Shown piece by piece: positions 34,377 to 43,611 of a stretch of 64,000 bases of DNA. Source of the stretch: Geomobilibacter sp964431365 (GTDB lineage: Bacteria > Desulfobacterota > Desulfuromonadia > Geobacterales > DSM-12255); the NCBI GenBank assembly GCA_964431365.1, contig CAYSJJ010000008.1, positions 14,198 through 78,197 of the forward strand. The letters run 5' to 3'. Positions within the stretch are counted from its first letter, which is position 1. Every line of letters begins with the position of its first letter. The position numbers were made by a program, and so were the translations under genes. The notes below the pieces were generated by a model. The model was not told the origin of the DNA and made no database searches. It saw nothing but the letters and a program-made list of their open reading frames with translations.

Positions 34377-35226
34377 TAATCCGAATTCGGGTGAATGGAC
34401 GTGCATTATCCGTCCTAAAAACAGATGGTTTGACATTCATCTCTCAGAGTTGTGGCGTTACCGCGATCTCGTAATGCTCTTTGTCCGCCGTGACTTTGTG
34501 GCCGTTTATAAACAGACTGTTCTCGGCCCTCTTTGGTTTTTACTGCAGCCCCTTTTCACGACCTTAGTTTTTACGGTGATATTTGGGAAAATAGCTAATA
34601 TCCCCACAGGTGGTGTGCCGCAACTTCTCTTCTATATGTCGGGGATAGTGGTCTGGAATTATTTCTCAAACTGTCTTAACGCAACCTCTAACACCTTTGT
34701 TGCTAATGCCGTAATTTTTGGGAAAGTATATTTCCCCCGACTTACTGTTCCCCTATCTATAGTTATAAGCAATTTGATAACCTTCATAATCCAGCTCTCT
34801 CTTTTCCTAGCGTTTTACTGCTATTTTTATGTCAAGGGAGCAATCCTCTCTCCCAGTCCCCTGCTGCTGATGGTCCCCGTACTGGTTTTGCAGTCGGCTT
34901 TGCTTGGACTTGGTGTCGGGATAATCGTGTCATCCCTGACTACAAAGTACCGGGATCTTAGCTACCTCGTCTCTTTTGGCGTGCAACTATGGATGTTTGC
35001 CTCTCCGGTGGTATATCCGTCTTCTCTGGTTCCTGAGCGGTGGAGGTGGCTATTAGGCCTAAATCCTGTTACACCGATTATAGAAACATTTCGATATGCC
35101 TTTCTCGGTGTGGGGGGGCTCCAGCTCAAGCAGCTAATCTTGAGTTGGACCATAACGTCGATAGTTCTTTTGATTGGAATCGTATTGTTCAGCAGGATAG
35201 AAAAAGGTTTCATGGATACGGTGTAA
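34369..35226 (+). CDS. wzm: ABC-2 polysaccharide export permease (Wzm type)
   Basis: A 285-residue membrane protein that with Wzt exports undecaprenyl-linked polysaccharide. The start is GTG 34369 after AAGGAAA, overlapping the previous stop. An amphipathic N-terminus (LSELWRYRDLVMLFVRRDFVAVYKQTVLGPLWFLLQPL) is the typical Wzm gate region. Six helices follow, with MFASPVVYPSSLVPERWRWLLGLNPVTPIIETFRYAFLG as the conserved C-terminal loop. wzt follows 59 bases downstream. Confidence 0.92.
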   Translation: MFDNPNSGEWTCIIRPKNRWFDIHLSELWRYRDLVMLFVRRDFVAVYKQTVLGPLWFLLQPLFTTLVFTVIFGKIANIPTGGVPQLLFYMSGIVVWNYFSNCLNATSNTFVANAVIFGKVYFPRLTVPLSIVISNLITFIIQLSLFLAFYCYFYVKGAILSPSPLLLMVPVLVLQSALLGLGVGIIVSSLTTKYRDLSYLVSFGVQLWMFASPVVYPSSLVPERWRWLLGLNPVTPIIETFRYAFLGVGGLQLKQLILSWTITSIVLLIGIVLFSRIEKGFMDTV

Positions 35227-35285
35227 TAGTTCTCTGGACAGGAATATATCTGGGGCGAAATCAGCGCCCCGACACAGTAAGAGCC

Positions 35286-36563
35286 ATGGGTGATTCCATT
35301 ATTGAAGTCGAGAGCCTAGCCAAGGAGTATCGTCTTGGTGTTATCAGTCACCAGACACTGACAAAGGATCTCCAGAGTTGGTGGGCCAGAGTGCGCGGGA
35401 AAGAGGATCCCAATGCACCGTTGGTGTCTCAACAGGGAGACAATGCTTCCTCGGGAAGATTTTGGGCCTTGAAAGACGTCACTTTCCAGGTCAGGCAGGG
35501 TGACGTTGTTGGCGTTATCGGACGAAACGGCGCGGGCAAATCAACCTTGCTGAAAATTCTGTCCCGAGTAACATCGCCTTCCAGGGGAGAGGTCAGGCTG
35601 AGGGGGCGTGTCGCGAGCCTTCTGGAGGTAGGTACTGGATTTCATCCAGAATTGACCGGTCGGGAGAATATATTCCTGAACGGTGCCATCCTTGGTATGG
35701 ACAAAAATGAGATTCGGCGTAAGTTTGATGAGATTGTTGACTTTTCCGAAATCGGAAGGTTCATTGATACCCCGGTTAAACGGTATTCATCGGGGATGTA
35801 CGTGCGTCTTGCCTTTGCTGTGGCGGCGCACCTAGAACCGGAAATCCTTGTTGTGGATGAAGTCCTGGCGGTCGGCGATGCTCCGTTCCAAAAGAAATGT
35901 CTTGGCAAAATGGGGGAGGTGGCGGGTCAGGGACGAACTGTTTTATTTGTGTCTCATAATATGCAGGCTATTAAGAATCTCTGTGATCGTGGGATATTGA
36001 TCGACAAAGGACGTATCGCATACGACGGAACTGCGGATGAGGTGGTGGGAGCATATCTATCGCAGGTGAAGCATTCGGCTTTCAACAGTAACATTACGCC
36101 GGATATGCATACTACGGTTCGTCCCGGCTTGGAAATCATCCGTCTGGAATTGCTGGACAGGAATGGTGAAAGGATTTCCTCGCTGCTGATGGACGAAACC
36201 TTTTGCCTGCGCATATTCTTCCGGATCCACAATCCGGAGCAGGGGTATCGTGTCGGGATCGTCTTTTCCACGATGGATCACACCAAAATTGCCACAATAA
36301 TCAGTACACAAGAGGGCAGATCGCACATTTACGGTGATGAGAACAGGATTTACGCTGTATCAGTGCAGCTTAATAATGTGTTCATGGCAGGCAGCTATAA
36401 TGTCAGCCTTCATGTAAAGAGTGCGCTGGGTGAGGCCGTCGATGTCGTTGATGGCTTCACTCTGACGGTAGATCCTGTGTCAACCGGCCGAGGTGACAAC
36501 AGGGGGGCTGGCGTCGTTTGGGTACCATCTGCGTGGACCGAAGTGACAGAGGCTGGGGTGTGA
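35286..36563 (+). CDS. wzt: ABC polysaccharide export ATPase with carbohydrate-binding domain (Wzt type)
   Basis: A 425-residue ATPase. Walker A is VIGRNGAGKSTLLK near residue 83, the signature is KRYSSGMYVRLAFAVAAHL, Walker B is ILVVDEVLAVGD and the switch is FVSHNMQAIKNLC. Residues about 265-425 form an extra beta-rich domain (RPGLEIIRLELLDRNGERIS ... AGSYNVSLHVKSALG). In O9a-type systems such a domain recognises the chemically capped end of the glycan. With six methyltransferases nearby, a methylated cap is a reasonable substrate mark. Start ATG 35286 (MGDSIIEVESLAKEY). Confidence 0.92.
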   Translation: MGDSIIEVESLAKEYRLGVISHQTLTKDLQSWWARVRGKEDPNAPLVSQQGDNASSGRFWALKDVTFQVRQGDVVGVIGRNGAGKSTLLKILSRVTSPSRGEVRLRGRVASLLEVGTGFHPELTGRENIFLNGAILGMDKNEIRRKFDEIVDFSEIGRFIDTPVKRYSSGMYVRLAFAVAAHLEPEILVVDEVLAVGDAPFQKKCLGKMGEVAGQGRTVLFVSHNMQAIKNLCDRGILIDKGRIAYDGTADEVVGAYLSQVKHSAFNSNITPDMHTTVRPGLEIIRLELLDRNGERISSLLMDETFCLRIFFRIHNPEQGYRVGIVFSTMDHTKIATIISTQEGRSHIYGDENRIYAVSVQLNNVFMAGSYNVSLHVKSALGEAVDVVDGFTLTVDPVSTGRGDNRGAGVVWVPSAWTEVTEAGV

Positions 36564-36567
36564 ACTA

Positions 36568-37230
36568 ATGCTTGAAAAACTGAAGAGAAAATTTGTGAAT
36601 TGTAGGCAATCCCTCGACCTTTGGTCCCATCGAAGACGTCTCGCCAAGGCTGTCGATTACTCAAGCGATGAGTACCGAGCCTACCTCGATTTACAGCTTG
36701 AACGCACCCTTGCCAAGCGTCGGCCAACCCCCCCTGATCGAGACCTCGAATTAATGGCCCGTGTTGCCGGATTGATTACGATCAGCGAACGGGATGTCTT
36801 GTGCGTAGGGTGCAGAGACGCAGCCGAGATTGAGTATTTTAGCAGCAAAGGGGCACGGAGGGTATGTGGGATTGACCTTTACAGCGAGTGTAAAGACATC
36901 GTTGTGATGGATATGCATGATATGAAATTCGACAACAGCAGTTTTGATTTGTTATACAGTTCGCATTCCCTTGAGCATGCATTGAATGTAAGAAAAGCGA
37001 TAAGTGAATTTGTCAGGGTTGTTCGTAATGGGGGCTCAATTGTTGTTGAGGTTCCTGTCAATTATGAGGTAAGGGGAGCTGATCTAGTCGATTTTGGCTC
37101 TCTAGAAAACCTGCACGATCACTTTAAACCGTATCTGGAAAAAGTGCTCTGGTCGGAGACTATTACTGGTCCTATTGATGCTGGGAGCCCTGTTGTGGCG
37201 CTCAGGACGATTATGACGATTCGCAAGTAA
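36568..37230 (+). CDS. SAM-dependent methyltransferase
   Basis: A 220-residue class I enzyme. A helical N-terminal region with many Arg and Lys (about 1-65) precedes the SAM fold. Motif I is degenerate (DVLCVGCRDAAEIEYFSSKG). Then come RVCGIDLYSECKDIVVMDMHDMKF and DLLYSSHSLEHALNVRKAISEFVRVVRNGGSIVVEVP, with the SLEH signature of methyltransferase type 11. It starts four bases after wzt. The acceptor is not predictable. Confidence 0.78.
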   Translation: MLEKLKRKFVNCRQSLDLWSHRRRLAKAVDYSSDEYRAYLDLQLERTLAKRRPTPPDRDLELMARVAGLITISERDVLCVGCRDAAEIEYFSSKGARRVCGIDLYSECKDIVVMDMHDMKFDNSSFDLLYSSHSLEHALNVRKAISEFVRVVRNGGSIVVEVPVNYEVRGADLVDFGSLENLHDHFKPYLEKVLWSETITGPIDAGSPVVALRTIMTIRK

Positions 37231-37264
37231 CGCAAAGGCGATTTGACAAGGCAAAAGGTCTTTA

Positions 37265-37903
37265 ATGCCGATAGTCTCTTCAATGAGTTATACCGAATTG
37301 ACGGCGTTCCGTCCCGAATGTTACGCTCGTTTCGGCTCTGCTCTCGATTTCAAAATAACATCTTCCACCTATTCCGAACTCCAAAAGAATTATCGGGGGG
37401 GGGGGATTCTGGACGTTGGCGCCGGTGTGAACCGGGTGGTTCAGCACATACTCTCCCCACTGCCTGGTGATTATTACGCTCTCGATTCAGATCCTTCCGA
37501 TGAATTTGATTTCCGTAGTTTTGCAGAAATTCCTGAGGGATTGAGGTTCTCGATGGTTGTGATGAACCAGTTCCTCGAACATCTGGATCCAGATCAGGCC
37601 AATGCGGCAGTCAGTAATGCCTTTCAGGTGCTCGCCCCTGGAGGGCTTCTGTTTGTCTCTGTTCCCAATGCCTCACACCCCGTGCGATACCACGCAGATG
37701 TAACGCATGTTACGAACTGGCCCGTGGGGGATCTGTACGGGCTTTTGCGGTGTGCGGGATTCGAGGTGGACAATATCCTTCGGGCTAACAAGAGGAGACT
37801 ACCCCGCAATCCGTTTAAACGTTGGATCATTGATCTCGTCTGCAGGGAGCTGCGTATGGACTGGTGTGACACGATCATCATGGAGGCCAGAAAGCCGTCA
37901 TGA
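37265..37903 (+). CDS. SAM-dependent methyltransferase with an in-frame poly-G tract
   Basis: A 212-residue methyltransferase. Motif I is GGGILDVGAGVNRVV near residue 45, motif IV is MVVMNQFLEHLDPDQA, and motif VI is FQVLAPGGLLFVSVPNASHP. The codons just before motif I are CGG GGG GGG GGG ATT, part of an 11-G run; any change in its length by one or two bases would stop translation within the next 25 or so codons. The next gene starts in its last codon (ATGA overlap). No clear ribosome site precedes ATG 37265. Confidence 0.78.
   Translation: MPIVSSMSYTELTAFRPECYARFGSALDFKITSSTYSELQKNYRGGGILDVGAGVNRVVQHILSPLPGDYYALDSDPSDEFDFRSFAEIPEGLRFSMVVMNQFLEHLDPDQANAAVSNAFQVLAPGGLLFVSVPNASHPVRYHADVTHVTNWPVGDLYGLLRCAGFEVDNILRANKRRLPRNPFKRWIIDLVCRELRMDWCDTIIMEARKPS
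37395..37405. repeat. 11-G homopolymer inside a methyltransferase gene
   Basis: A run of eleven G bases in the coding strand just ahead of SAM motif I. Other G runs in this GC-rich window reach seven or eight bases. Runs of nine or more are prone to slipped-strand mispairing and are classic sites of phase variation in surface-glycan genes; sequencing error is the main alternative. Confidence 0.7.
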
Positions 37904-38805
37904 ATTCCGTCCTGGAAATCTACGGCAAAAGGTACCAATTACAGGTTCAACGCCCGGTTGTGCTCGGGCCGCAGGCACCCAGGCTCGTTGTCGTTGCATA
38001 CCAGCCCAATCAGCTTGCCTCCTGGCTCTTGCGGTTGTGCCTAGAATCCATCCGTCGATTTACCCCTGAGCCGCACGAGTTGTGGGTGGTGGACAACTGT
38101 TCTCCGGCAGAGTTCGCGGCAGATCTCTTCAAAGTACCCGATGTAAATGTGATTCTAAATCTAACCAAACCTACGCCGAAGCGGACTCTAAAGCAACTGC
38201 TGGGAGTGGGACGGGATTCCACCTACAGCGGCAGTTATGCCAATGCGGTCGCGCTGGAGATTGCGGCAAGGATCATTAACCCCTCCACCGAGGTTATGAT
38301 GACCCTCCATATGGATACCATGGCGTGCCATAATGGATGGCTCAGCTATCTGCGCGATCATCTCGGCGGTGACGTGCGCTGCGTCGGTGTGAGAATGGAT
38401 ACGGTGCGGGGCAGGACGGTCCATGTCCTGGGAATGATGTTCGATTTCCAGCTGTTTAGAGAGTTGGCATTGACCTTCGGGCATGACATGCCACGGTACG
38501 ATGTGGGAGACGCAATTCCCCAAAGCCTTGAACGGGCAGGCTACAGGCTGTGGGCTTGCAGGAACACCCTCTGGCAGCCAGACCTTGTGGAGTTAATGCC
38601 CCACAACTCCCCGTACCGGCGCCTGCCGGTGGACAGATCACTCAATGATGAGAACGAGGTGATTTTTCTCCACCTCGGCAGAGGAATTCTGAAATCAAGC
38701 AGTGACAGTGCCGTCACGGCAGTTTCTGTTCAGCAGTGGCTCGACTTCGGGACAAAGGAGGTGCTCTCGTCACGCTCCTCTCCTGACAACTGCAACAGTT
38801 TGTAA
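37900..38805 (+). CDS. probable GT-A fold glycosyltransferase
   Basis: A 301-residue protein that looks like a divergent family 2 enzyme. RLVVVAYQPNQLASWLLRLCLESIRRF and PHELWVVDNCSPAEFAAD are the first strands, and SGSYANAVALEIAARI and MMTLHMDTMACHNGWLSYL replace the usual DXD region (HMDT). RTVHVLGMMFDFQLFREL and EVIFLHLGRG follow. Catalytic residues are less certain than in its neighbours. Start ATG 37900 overlaps the methyltransferase stop. Confidence 0.6.
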   Translation: MNSVLEIYGKRYQLQVQRPVVLGPQAPRLVVVAYQPNQLASWLLRLCLESIRRFTPEPHELWVVDNCSPAEFAADLFKVPDVNVILNLTKPTPKRTLKQLLGVGRDSTYSGSYANAVALEIAARIINPSTEVMMTLHMDTMACHNGWLSYLRDHLGGDVRCVGVRMDTVRGRTVHVLGMMFDFQLFRELALTFGHDMPRYDVGDAIPQSLERAGYRLWACRNTLWQPDLVELMPHNSPYRRLPVDRSLNDENEVIFLHLGRGILKSSSDSAVTAVSVQQWLDFGTKEVLSSRSSPDNCNSL

Positions 38806-38893
38806 TAAATGGTATTCCCCTCGGCCGGGCAAGGGACTCCCGTCGAAATGCCTTGGATTGCTGGCCCCGTTTAAGGGAGGACTAGACCGGGTA

Positions 38894-39607
38894 ATGGTTG
38901 TGAACAGTGCACTGAAAGACCCAACGTACACGATTAGGCGTTACCTCGTGGACGAGTTTTTTGCCCGTCATTGCGGCTTGCTGCCTTCCGGCAGCAGTCT
39001 GCTCGACCTTGGCGGCAACGGGATTGAGAAACGTGGTCGGTTTGATATAGATCACTACGGCTTTTCAGTTACGTATCTCAACTGTTCGGGGTCCAAACGG
39101 CCTGATGTGCAGGCGGATGCGGCCCACCTGCCGTTCAGGGCGACGGCTTTCGATGTGGTCATCTGTTCTGAGTTGCTCGAGCATATCCATAATCCCGATC
39201 GCGTTCTGTCTGAGACGTACCGCGTCTTGAAGCCTGGAGGGGTGCTACTTCTGACGGTCCCATTTCTCTTCCCGGTTCACGCGGACCCTCGTGATTATCT
39301 GCGATATACGGATCAATATCTCTCGCTTCTGCTGAAAACTTCTGGATTTGAGGACATTGAGATTGAGTGGCAGGGGAAGTTCTGGTCGGTTGCTGCCGAG
39401 ATGTGCCGAGGGCTAGTCTGTGAGTTGCAGGAGTATAGCGACCTTCGGGGCAGGCTCTCACGTTCGTGGCTGGCTCGCCTGTGGGTCGGATGGCTCAAGG
39501 ATAAAGCCGTGCATTGGGATGCATCCCTAGGAGGAGGCAGAACGGTTTTCTTCAGAGGAGTGACAACCGGCTTCGGGATAAGATGTGTAAAGGCGTCTAC
39601 TGATTAG
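38894..39607 (+). CDS. SAM-dependent methyltransferase (type 11)
   Basis: A 237-residue methyltransferase. Motif I is SLLDLGGNGIEKRGRFD, motif IV is AFDVVICSELLEHIHNPDRVLSETYRVL with the ELLEH signature, and KPGGVLLLTVPFLFPVHADPRDYLRYT is the usual C-terminal block of glycan methyltransferases. Start ATG 38894 (MVVNSALKDPT) is tentative; no good ribosome site is at ideal distance. The 88 bases upstream hold no other feature. Confidence 0.78.
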   Translation: MVVNSALKDPTYTIRRYLVDEFFARHCGLLPSGSSLLDLGGNGIEKRGRFDIDHYGFSVTYLNCSGSKRPDVQADAAHLPFRATAFDVVICSELLEHIHNPDRVLSETYRVLKPGGVLLLTVPFLFPVHADPRDYLRYTDQYLSLLLKTSGFEDIEIEWQGKFWSVAAEMCRGLVCELQEYSDLRGRLSRSWLARLWVGWLKDKAVHWDASLGGGRTVFFRGVTTGFGIRCVKASTD

Positions 39608-39687
39608 CTCTGGGCCGTACCGGAACAGCACGAATTCATGTGCCGAGGTCAGCCACGGCTGAACGCGTAAGGTGAGCGACGGGACAT

Positions 39688-41712
39688 ATGGCAAAAACGA
39701 GGGTGTTTCTGACAGGTGGCGACCAGGGCGGATGGGCGCTGGATGACGATCTCGAACAGACGCGACGGGCCCTGGAGGGGATTGTTGAGTTTGCGGACCT
39801 GGAGCAGTGTGAGGTTGTCCATACCGTCTGGTGGGAGGCACTCCGCTCTCTGCCACAGGGAGCCCTTGCCGGCAAGAGGGTCGTATGCCATCTTTCAGCA
39901 GAGCTTAATCGCTACCTGAAATTGCCACACTTTGCATCCATACTGCCGGTTGTCGGGAAATGGGTGGCTCAATCAACTCAGGCCAAGAGTCAGTGCGATG
40001 TCATCGGCATTGACAGCGTATTGGTGCCATATGCAGTAGATACCTCCATCTTCCGTCTTCTCGATGCCGATGCCCAGGAGCTACAGCGGTTGCGCAACCA
40101 ATGGTCTATCCCATCCAACAGATACATTATTGGCAATTTTCATCGTGATACGGAAGGAGGGGATCTCGTCACACCCAAATATGTGAAGGGGCCTGATATC
40201 TTTGCAGAAATCGTGATGGAGCTTGCCCGACGAGGTCTGCCTGTCCATGTGCTCCTGGCCGGACCGCGTCGATTCTGGCTTCGCAGGAAGCTTGCGGAGT
40301 ATGGGGTGCCGTTTACCTATGTCGGCCGGACTGTTGAAGCAGACGACGTCGACGTTAACCGTCTGCCGAGGTCGTTACTCAATCAGCTCTATAACCTTTG
40401 CGACCTTTATCTTGTCAGTAGTCGTTCAGAGGGAGGGCCCCGCTCCCTTTTGGAGGCGGCGGCATCAAAATGCCAGGTAATCAGCACCCGGGTCGGCCTT
40501 GCCGAAGACATTCTCGACCAGGCCTGCATTTATGATGAGCCGGTCGCCGCGGTGGATATGATTCGCCGGGACATTGAAAACGGGTGGCTGTCCCGGTTTA
40601 GGGGCGAGAACTCTGAAAGAGTCATGTCCGGTCATACACCGTGTGCGAACGCTGCTTTGTTCTCAAACCTCTACGAAAATGTGCATTCTATTAGGCCTGC
40701 CCATACAGCCGTCGCAAAACGAGGGCTCCGTTTCACGGAAAAGCTGCGACACCTCTATTGCCGTTTGCTGGGGAATACAGATAGGGAGCGCAAGCTGACA
40801 GTGGGGCTGTGGCATGATTTCGTACCCCCTCCCTTCGGAGGGGGAAACCAGTTCATGCTGGCATTGAGGAAATGGTTTGGGCAGCAAGAAGGGGTACGGG
40901 TGGTCAACAATAAGGTCAGAGGGGTCGATGTCCATCTCCTTAACGCTGTCAGGTTTGACGTCGACAGGGTGAGAAGGGCCCGAAGTTCACGCAAAGTCCC
41001 GGTGCTGCATCGTATTGATGGTCCAATTTCCCTTATCCGTGGTAAGGATCGGGAACTGGACGACCTCTGCTTTTCCCTCAACAAGGAGCTTGCGTCGGCC
41101 ACTATAATGCAGTCCATCTGGACCCTTCAGCGTTCACTTGAACTCGGCTATCATCCTGTCCGCCCCGTTGTCGTTCCCAATGCCGTTGATCCCGATATCT
41201 TCAATCCCCACGGTCGAATCCCCTTCGATCCGAGTCGTAAAATCCGTCTGATTTCGACAAGTTGGTCAGATAATCCGCGCAAGGGAGGAGCCATTTACCG
41301 CTGGATCGAGAGTAATCTTGATTGGGACAGATTTGACTACACATTCGTCGGCAGAGCATCGGAATCGTTCCAGCGGATCAGGCAGGTGGAACCGGTTCCT
41401 TCGAAGGAGTTGGCCGAGTTGTTACGCTGCCATGATATCTATATAACCGCAAGCAGCAACGACCCGTGTTCTAATGCAGTCATCGAGGCCCTTGCCTGCG
41501 GGCTTCCGGTGTTGTACATGAACGATGGCGGTCATCCTGAACTGGTAGGTTATGGTGGTCTGCCGTTTAACGATGAAACTGACATTCTTCCGCAACTGGA
41601 CAAGATAGCGGCCAACTACCCGATATTTCGAAATCTGATTATGGTCCCTTCTCTACAGGAGGTGGCTGGAAACTACCTGTTGCTGTTGAGGGAGATTGCT
41701 GCAGATGCCTGA
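39688..41712 (+). CDS. tandem two-domain GT4 glycosyltransferase
   Basis: A 674-residue protein made of two GT-B modules. The first (about 1-345) ends with LYNLCDLYLVSSRSEGGPRSLLEAAASKCQVISTRVGLAEDIL, the GT4 donor-site Glu block. The second begins at about 368 with LTVGLWHDFVPPPFGGGNQFMLAL and has VVVPNAVDPDIFNPHG, then LLRCHDIYITASSNDPCSNAVIEALACGLPVLYMNDGGHPELV. Both modules keep the EX7E region in some form, though the first is less typical. Two sugar additions in one chain, or one active and one binding module, are possible. Confidence 0.8.
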   Translation: MAKTRVFLTGGDQGGWALDDDLEQTRRALEGIVEFADLEQCEVVHTVWWEALRSLPQGALAGKRVVCHLSAELNRYLKLPHFASILPVVGKWVAQSTQAKSQCDVIGIDSVLVPYAVDTSIFRLLDADAQELQRLRNQWSIPSNRYIIGNFHRDTEGGDLVTPKYVKGPDIFAEIVMELARRGLPVHVLLAGPRRFWLRRKLAEYGVPFTYVGRTVEADDVDVNRLPRSLLNQLYNLCDLYLVSSRSEGGPRSLLEAAASKCQVISTRVGLAEDILDQACIYDEPVAAVDMIRRDIENGWLSRFRGENSERVMSGHTPCANAALFSNLYENVHSIRPAHTAVAKRGLRFTEKLRHLYCRLLGNTDRERKLTVGLWHDFVPPPFGGGNQFMLALRKWFGQQEGVRVVNNKVRGVDVHLLNAVRFDVDRVRRARSSRKVPVLHRIDGPISLIRGKDRELDDLCFSLNKELASATIMQSIWTLQRSLELGYHPVRPVVVPNAVDPDIFNPHGRIPFDPSRKIRLISTSWSDNPRKGGAIYRWIESNLDWDRFDYTFVGRASESFQRIRQVEPVPSKELAELLRCHDIYITASSNDPCSNAVIEALACGLPVLYMNDGGHPELVGYGGLPFNDETDILPQLDKIAANYPIFRNLIMVPSLQEVAGNYLLLLREIAADA

Positions 41713-42853
41713 TGGTAGAAGACCCGGCACTAAACTGTCCGCAGTCCTATTCTTCACCAGAGGAATGTCGCTCCGGGAATGGGATAAACTGGGGATTCTT
41801 GACCGGGAGGTCGCTCTCTATTTGAAACTGAAGGAGGAGGTCGACATATCCTTCGTCACCTATGGTGATGGAGGTGAGCTCGCATACGCCACCCGACTGC
41901 CGGGAATCACCATCTGCTGCAACCGATGGGGTCTTCCCATGAATTGGTATGAAAAGCTTATCCCCTGGCTGCATATGCAGACCATCAGGCAATGCGCCCT
42001 GATAAAGACAAATCAGATGGACGGTGCAGAGGTTGCCATGGTTACCGCCAGAGTATGGAAAAAACCGCTGCTTGCCCGATGCGGGTATATGTACTCAAAA
42101 AATGAGGCACTGGAGCATGGCGTCGGTTCCATCGCTGCGCAGAAAGCCCGGACCCTGGAAGAAGAGGTTTTTCATGAGGCGCGGCGGATTCAGGTTACCG
42201 CGGTGGAGATGGTGGATGACATAGCGCTGCGGTTTCCAGAGTTGGAGGGACGGGTGTCTCTCGTTCCGAATCATGTGGACACAGATCTTTTTTCCCCAGG
42301 TCCCTCTATTGATTCCGACCGGATAAAGTTCTGCTACGTTGGACGTCTCTCGCCTGAGAAGAACCTTGATTCACTTGTTGAGGCTGTGAGGGAATTGGAC
42401 CTGGAGTTGACGATTATCGGTCAGGGGGCGCTGCGTGAAAGGCTCAACGAACAGATTGCTGGGAATGATCGTATCCGTGTAGCAGGACCGATCCCCAATT
42501 CGCAGCTGCCGTTTCTCCTCCGGCAATGCGACGCATTCATCCTTCCTTCCCTGTACGAAGGACACCCAAAGAGCCTTGTTGAGGCTATGGCCTGCGGACT
42601 CCCCGTTATCGGCGCCAATGTCTCAGGGATTAGGGACGTGATCCGTCATGGAGAGACGGGGCTTTTATGCGGTACCGATCCCGTTTCCATCCGCTCTGCC
42701 GTGACGACGATTCTCTCTGATCCCCCACTTCGGAGACGGCTCGGACAACATGCGCGGATGTACGTTGAAGAGAACTTGTCCCTTGACAAAGTGGCGCAAC
42801 TGGAGCTCGCTGTCTACGCGAAGGTTGCCGACACAAGGGCGCCGGCATGCTGA
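41705..42853 (+). CDS. GT4 family glycosyltransferase
   Basis: A 382-residue GT-B enzyme. The N-terminal acceptor domain contains FFTRGMSLREWDKLGILDRE. The C-terminal donor domain has VSLVPNHVDTDLFSPG, FCYVGRLSPEKNLDSLVEAV and LRQCDAFILPSLYEGHPKSLVEAMACGLPVIGANVSGIRDVI, with the EX7E pair (EGHPKSLVE). The start ATG 41705 overlaps the previous stop by eight bases, and its end overlaps the next start. Confidence 0.88.
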   Translation: MPDGRRPGTKLSAVLFFTRGMSLREWDKLGILDREVALYLKLKEEVDISFVTYGDGGELAYATRLPGITICCNRWGLPMNWYEKLIPWLHMQTIRQCALIKTNQMDGAEVAMVTARVWKKPLLARCGYMYSKNEALEHGVGSIAAQKARTLEEEVFHEARRIQVTAVEMVDDIALRFPELEGRVSLVPNHVDTDLFSPGPSIDSDRIKFCYVGRLSPEKNLDSLVEAVRELDLELTIIGQGALRERLNEQIAGNDRIRVAGPIPNSQLPFLLRQCDAFILPSLYEGHPKSLVEAMACGLPVIGANVSGIRDVIRHGETGLLCGTDPVSIRSAVTTILSDPPLRRRLGQHARMYVEENLSLDKVAQLELAVYAKVADTRAPAC

Positions 42854-43611
42854 AAGAGGGGTGTTACCGGCTTCTGCGGCTGTTTTTCGGCCTCCTGCCT
42901 CGCGAAAAAATGACGCCGCTCCTGGCGCGTCTCTTTCGTGATTATGCTCTCGCCATGCCCCCTGTCGAAGCGCTTCGCTTCCTCTTCGACATTGACGCCC
43001 GGCTGTACGAGGTGGAGGGGGAGACTGCCGTCCGTTACGGTGGCGGAGTGCATACAAAGCACCGACACACACGCTACCACGACTTTTTCGTCAGCAGACT
43101 GGCCCCGGGAGAGCGGGTGCTGGATGTCGGCTGCGGCTGCGGAGCGGTGGCATACACAATGGCCGCCGAAGCGGGAGCACGGGTGGTGGCGGTTGACATC
43201 GACTCCTCCAGTATCGATGTGGCCCGTCGGTTCCATGCCCATCCGGGGATCGAATATTTGGCCGGGGATGCGCTGAAGCTGAATATCACCGGCCCTTTCG
43301 ACGCGGTAGTCCTTTCCAATGTTCTTGAGCACCTCCCCGGGCGGGTAGGATTTCTGCAGACAAGTGTAGCCGTTTTTAAGCCGAAGAGATTTCTCATAAG
43401 GGTTCCGCTCTATGAGAGGGACTGGCGGGTTCCTCTCCGGCAGGAGGTCGGCTCAGAGTGGCGGTTGGATTCCACACACGAAACGGAGTATACCCTCGAG
43501 TCTTTCAGGGAAGAGATGGAGGCCGCTGGTCTGGAAATAGTATGCCTCGAAGTGCGTTGGGGAGAAATATGGAGCGAGTTGTGTCCGGTGCGAAGCAGGA
43601 AAAACCTCTGA
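42847..43611 (+). CDS. SAM-dependent methyltransferase
   Basis: A 254-residue class I enzyme. Motif I is RVLDVGCGCGAVAYTMAAEAG near residue 93, with VVAVDIDSSSIDVARRF, YLAGDALKLNITGPFDAVVLSNVLEHLPGRVGFL and FKPKRFLIRVPLYERDWRVP. The last block with Arg, Asp and Trp (RVPLYERDW) is found in glycan-modifying methyltransferases of the UbiE/COQ5-like group. A 90-residue helical region precedes the domain. Confidence 0.82.
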   Translation: MLKEGCYRLLRLFFGLLPREKMTPLLARLFRDYALAMPPVEALRFLFDIDARLYEVEGETAVRYGGGVHTKHRHTRYHDFFVSRLAPGERVLDVGCGCGAVAYTMAAEAGARVVAVDIDSSSIDVARRFHAHPGIEYLAGDALKLNITGPFDAVVLSNVLEHLPGRVGFLQTSVAVFKPKRFLIRVPLYERDWRVPLRQEVGSEWRLDSTHETEYTLESFREEMEAAGLEIVCLEVRWGEIWSELCPVRSRKNL

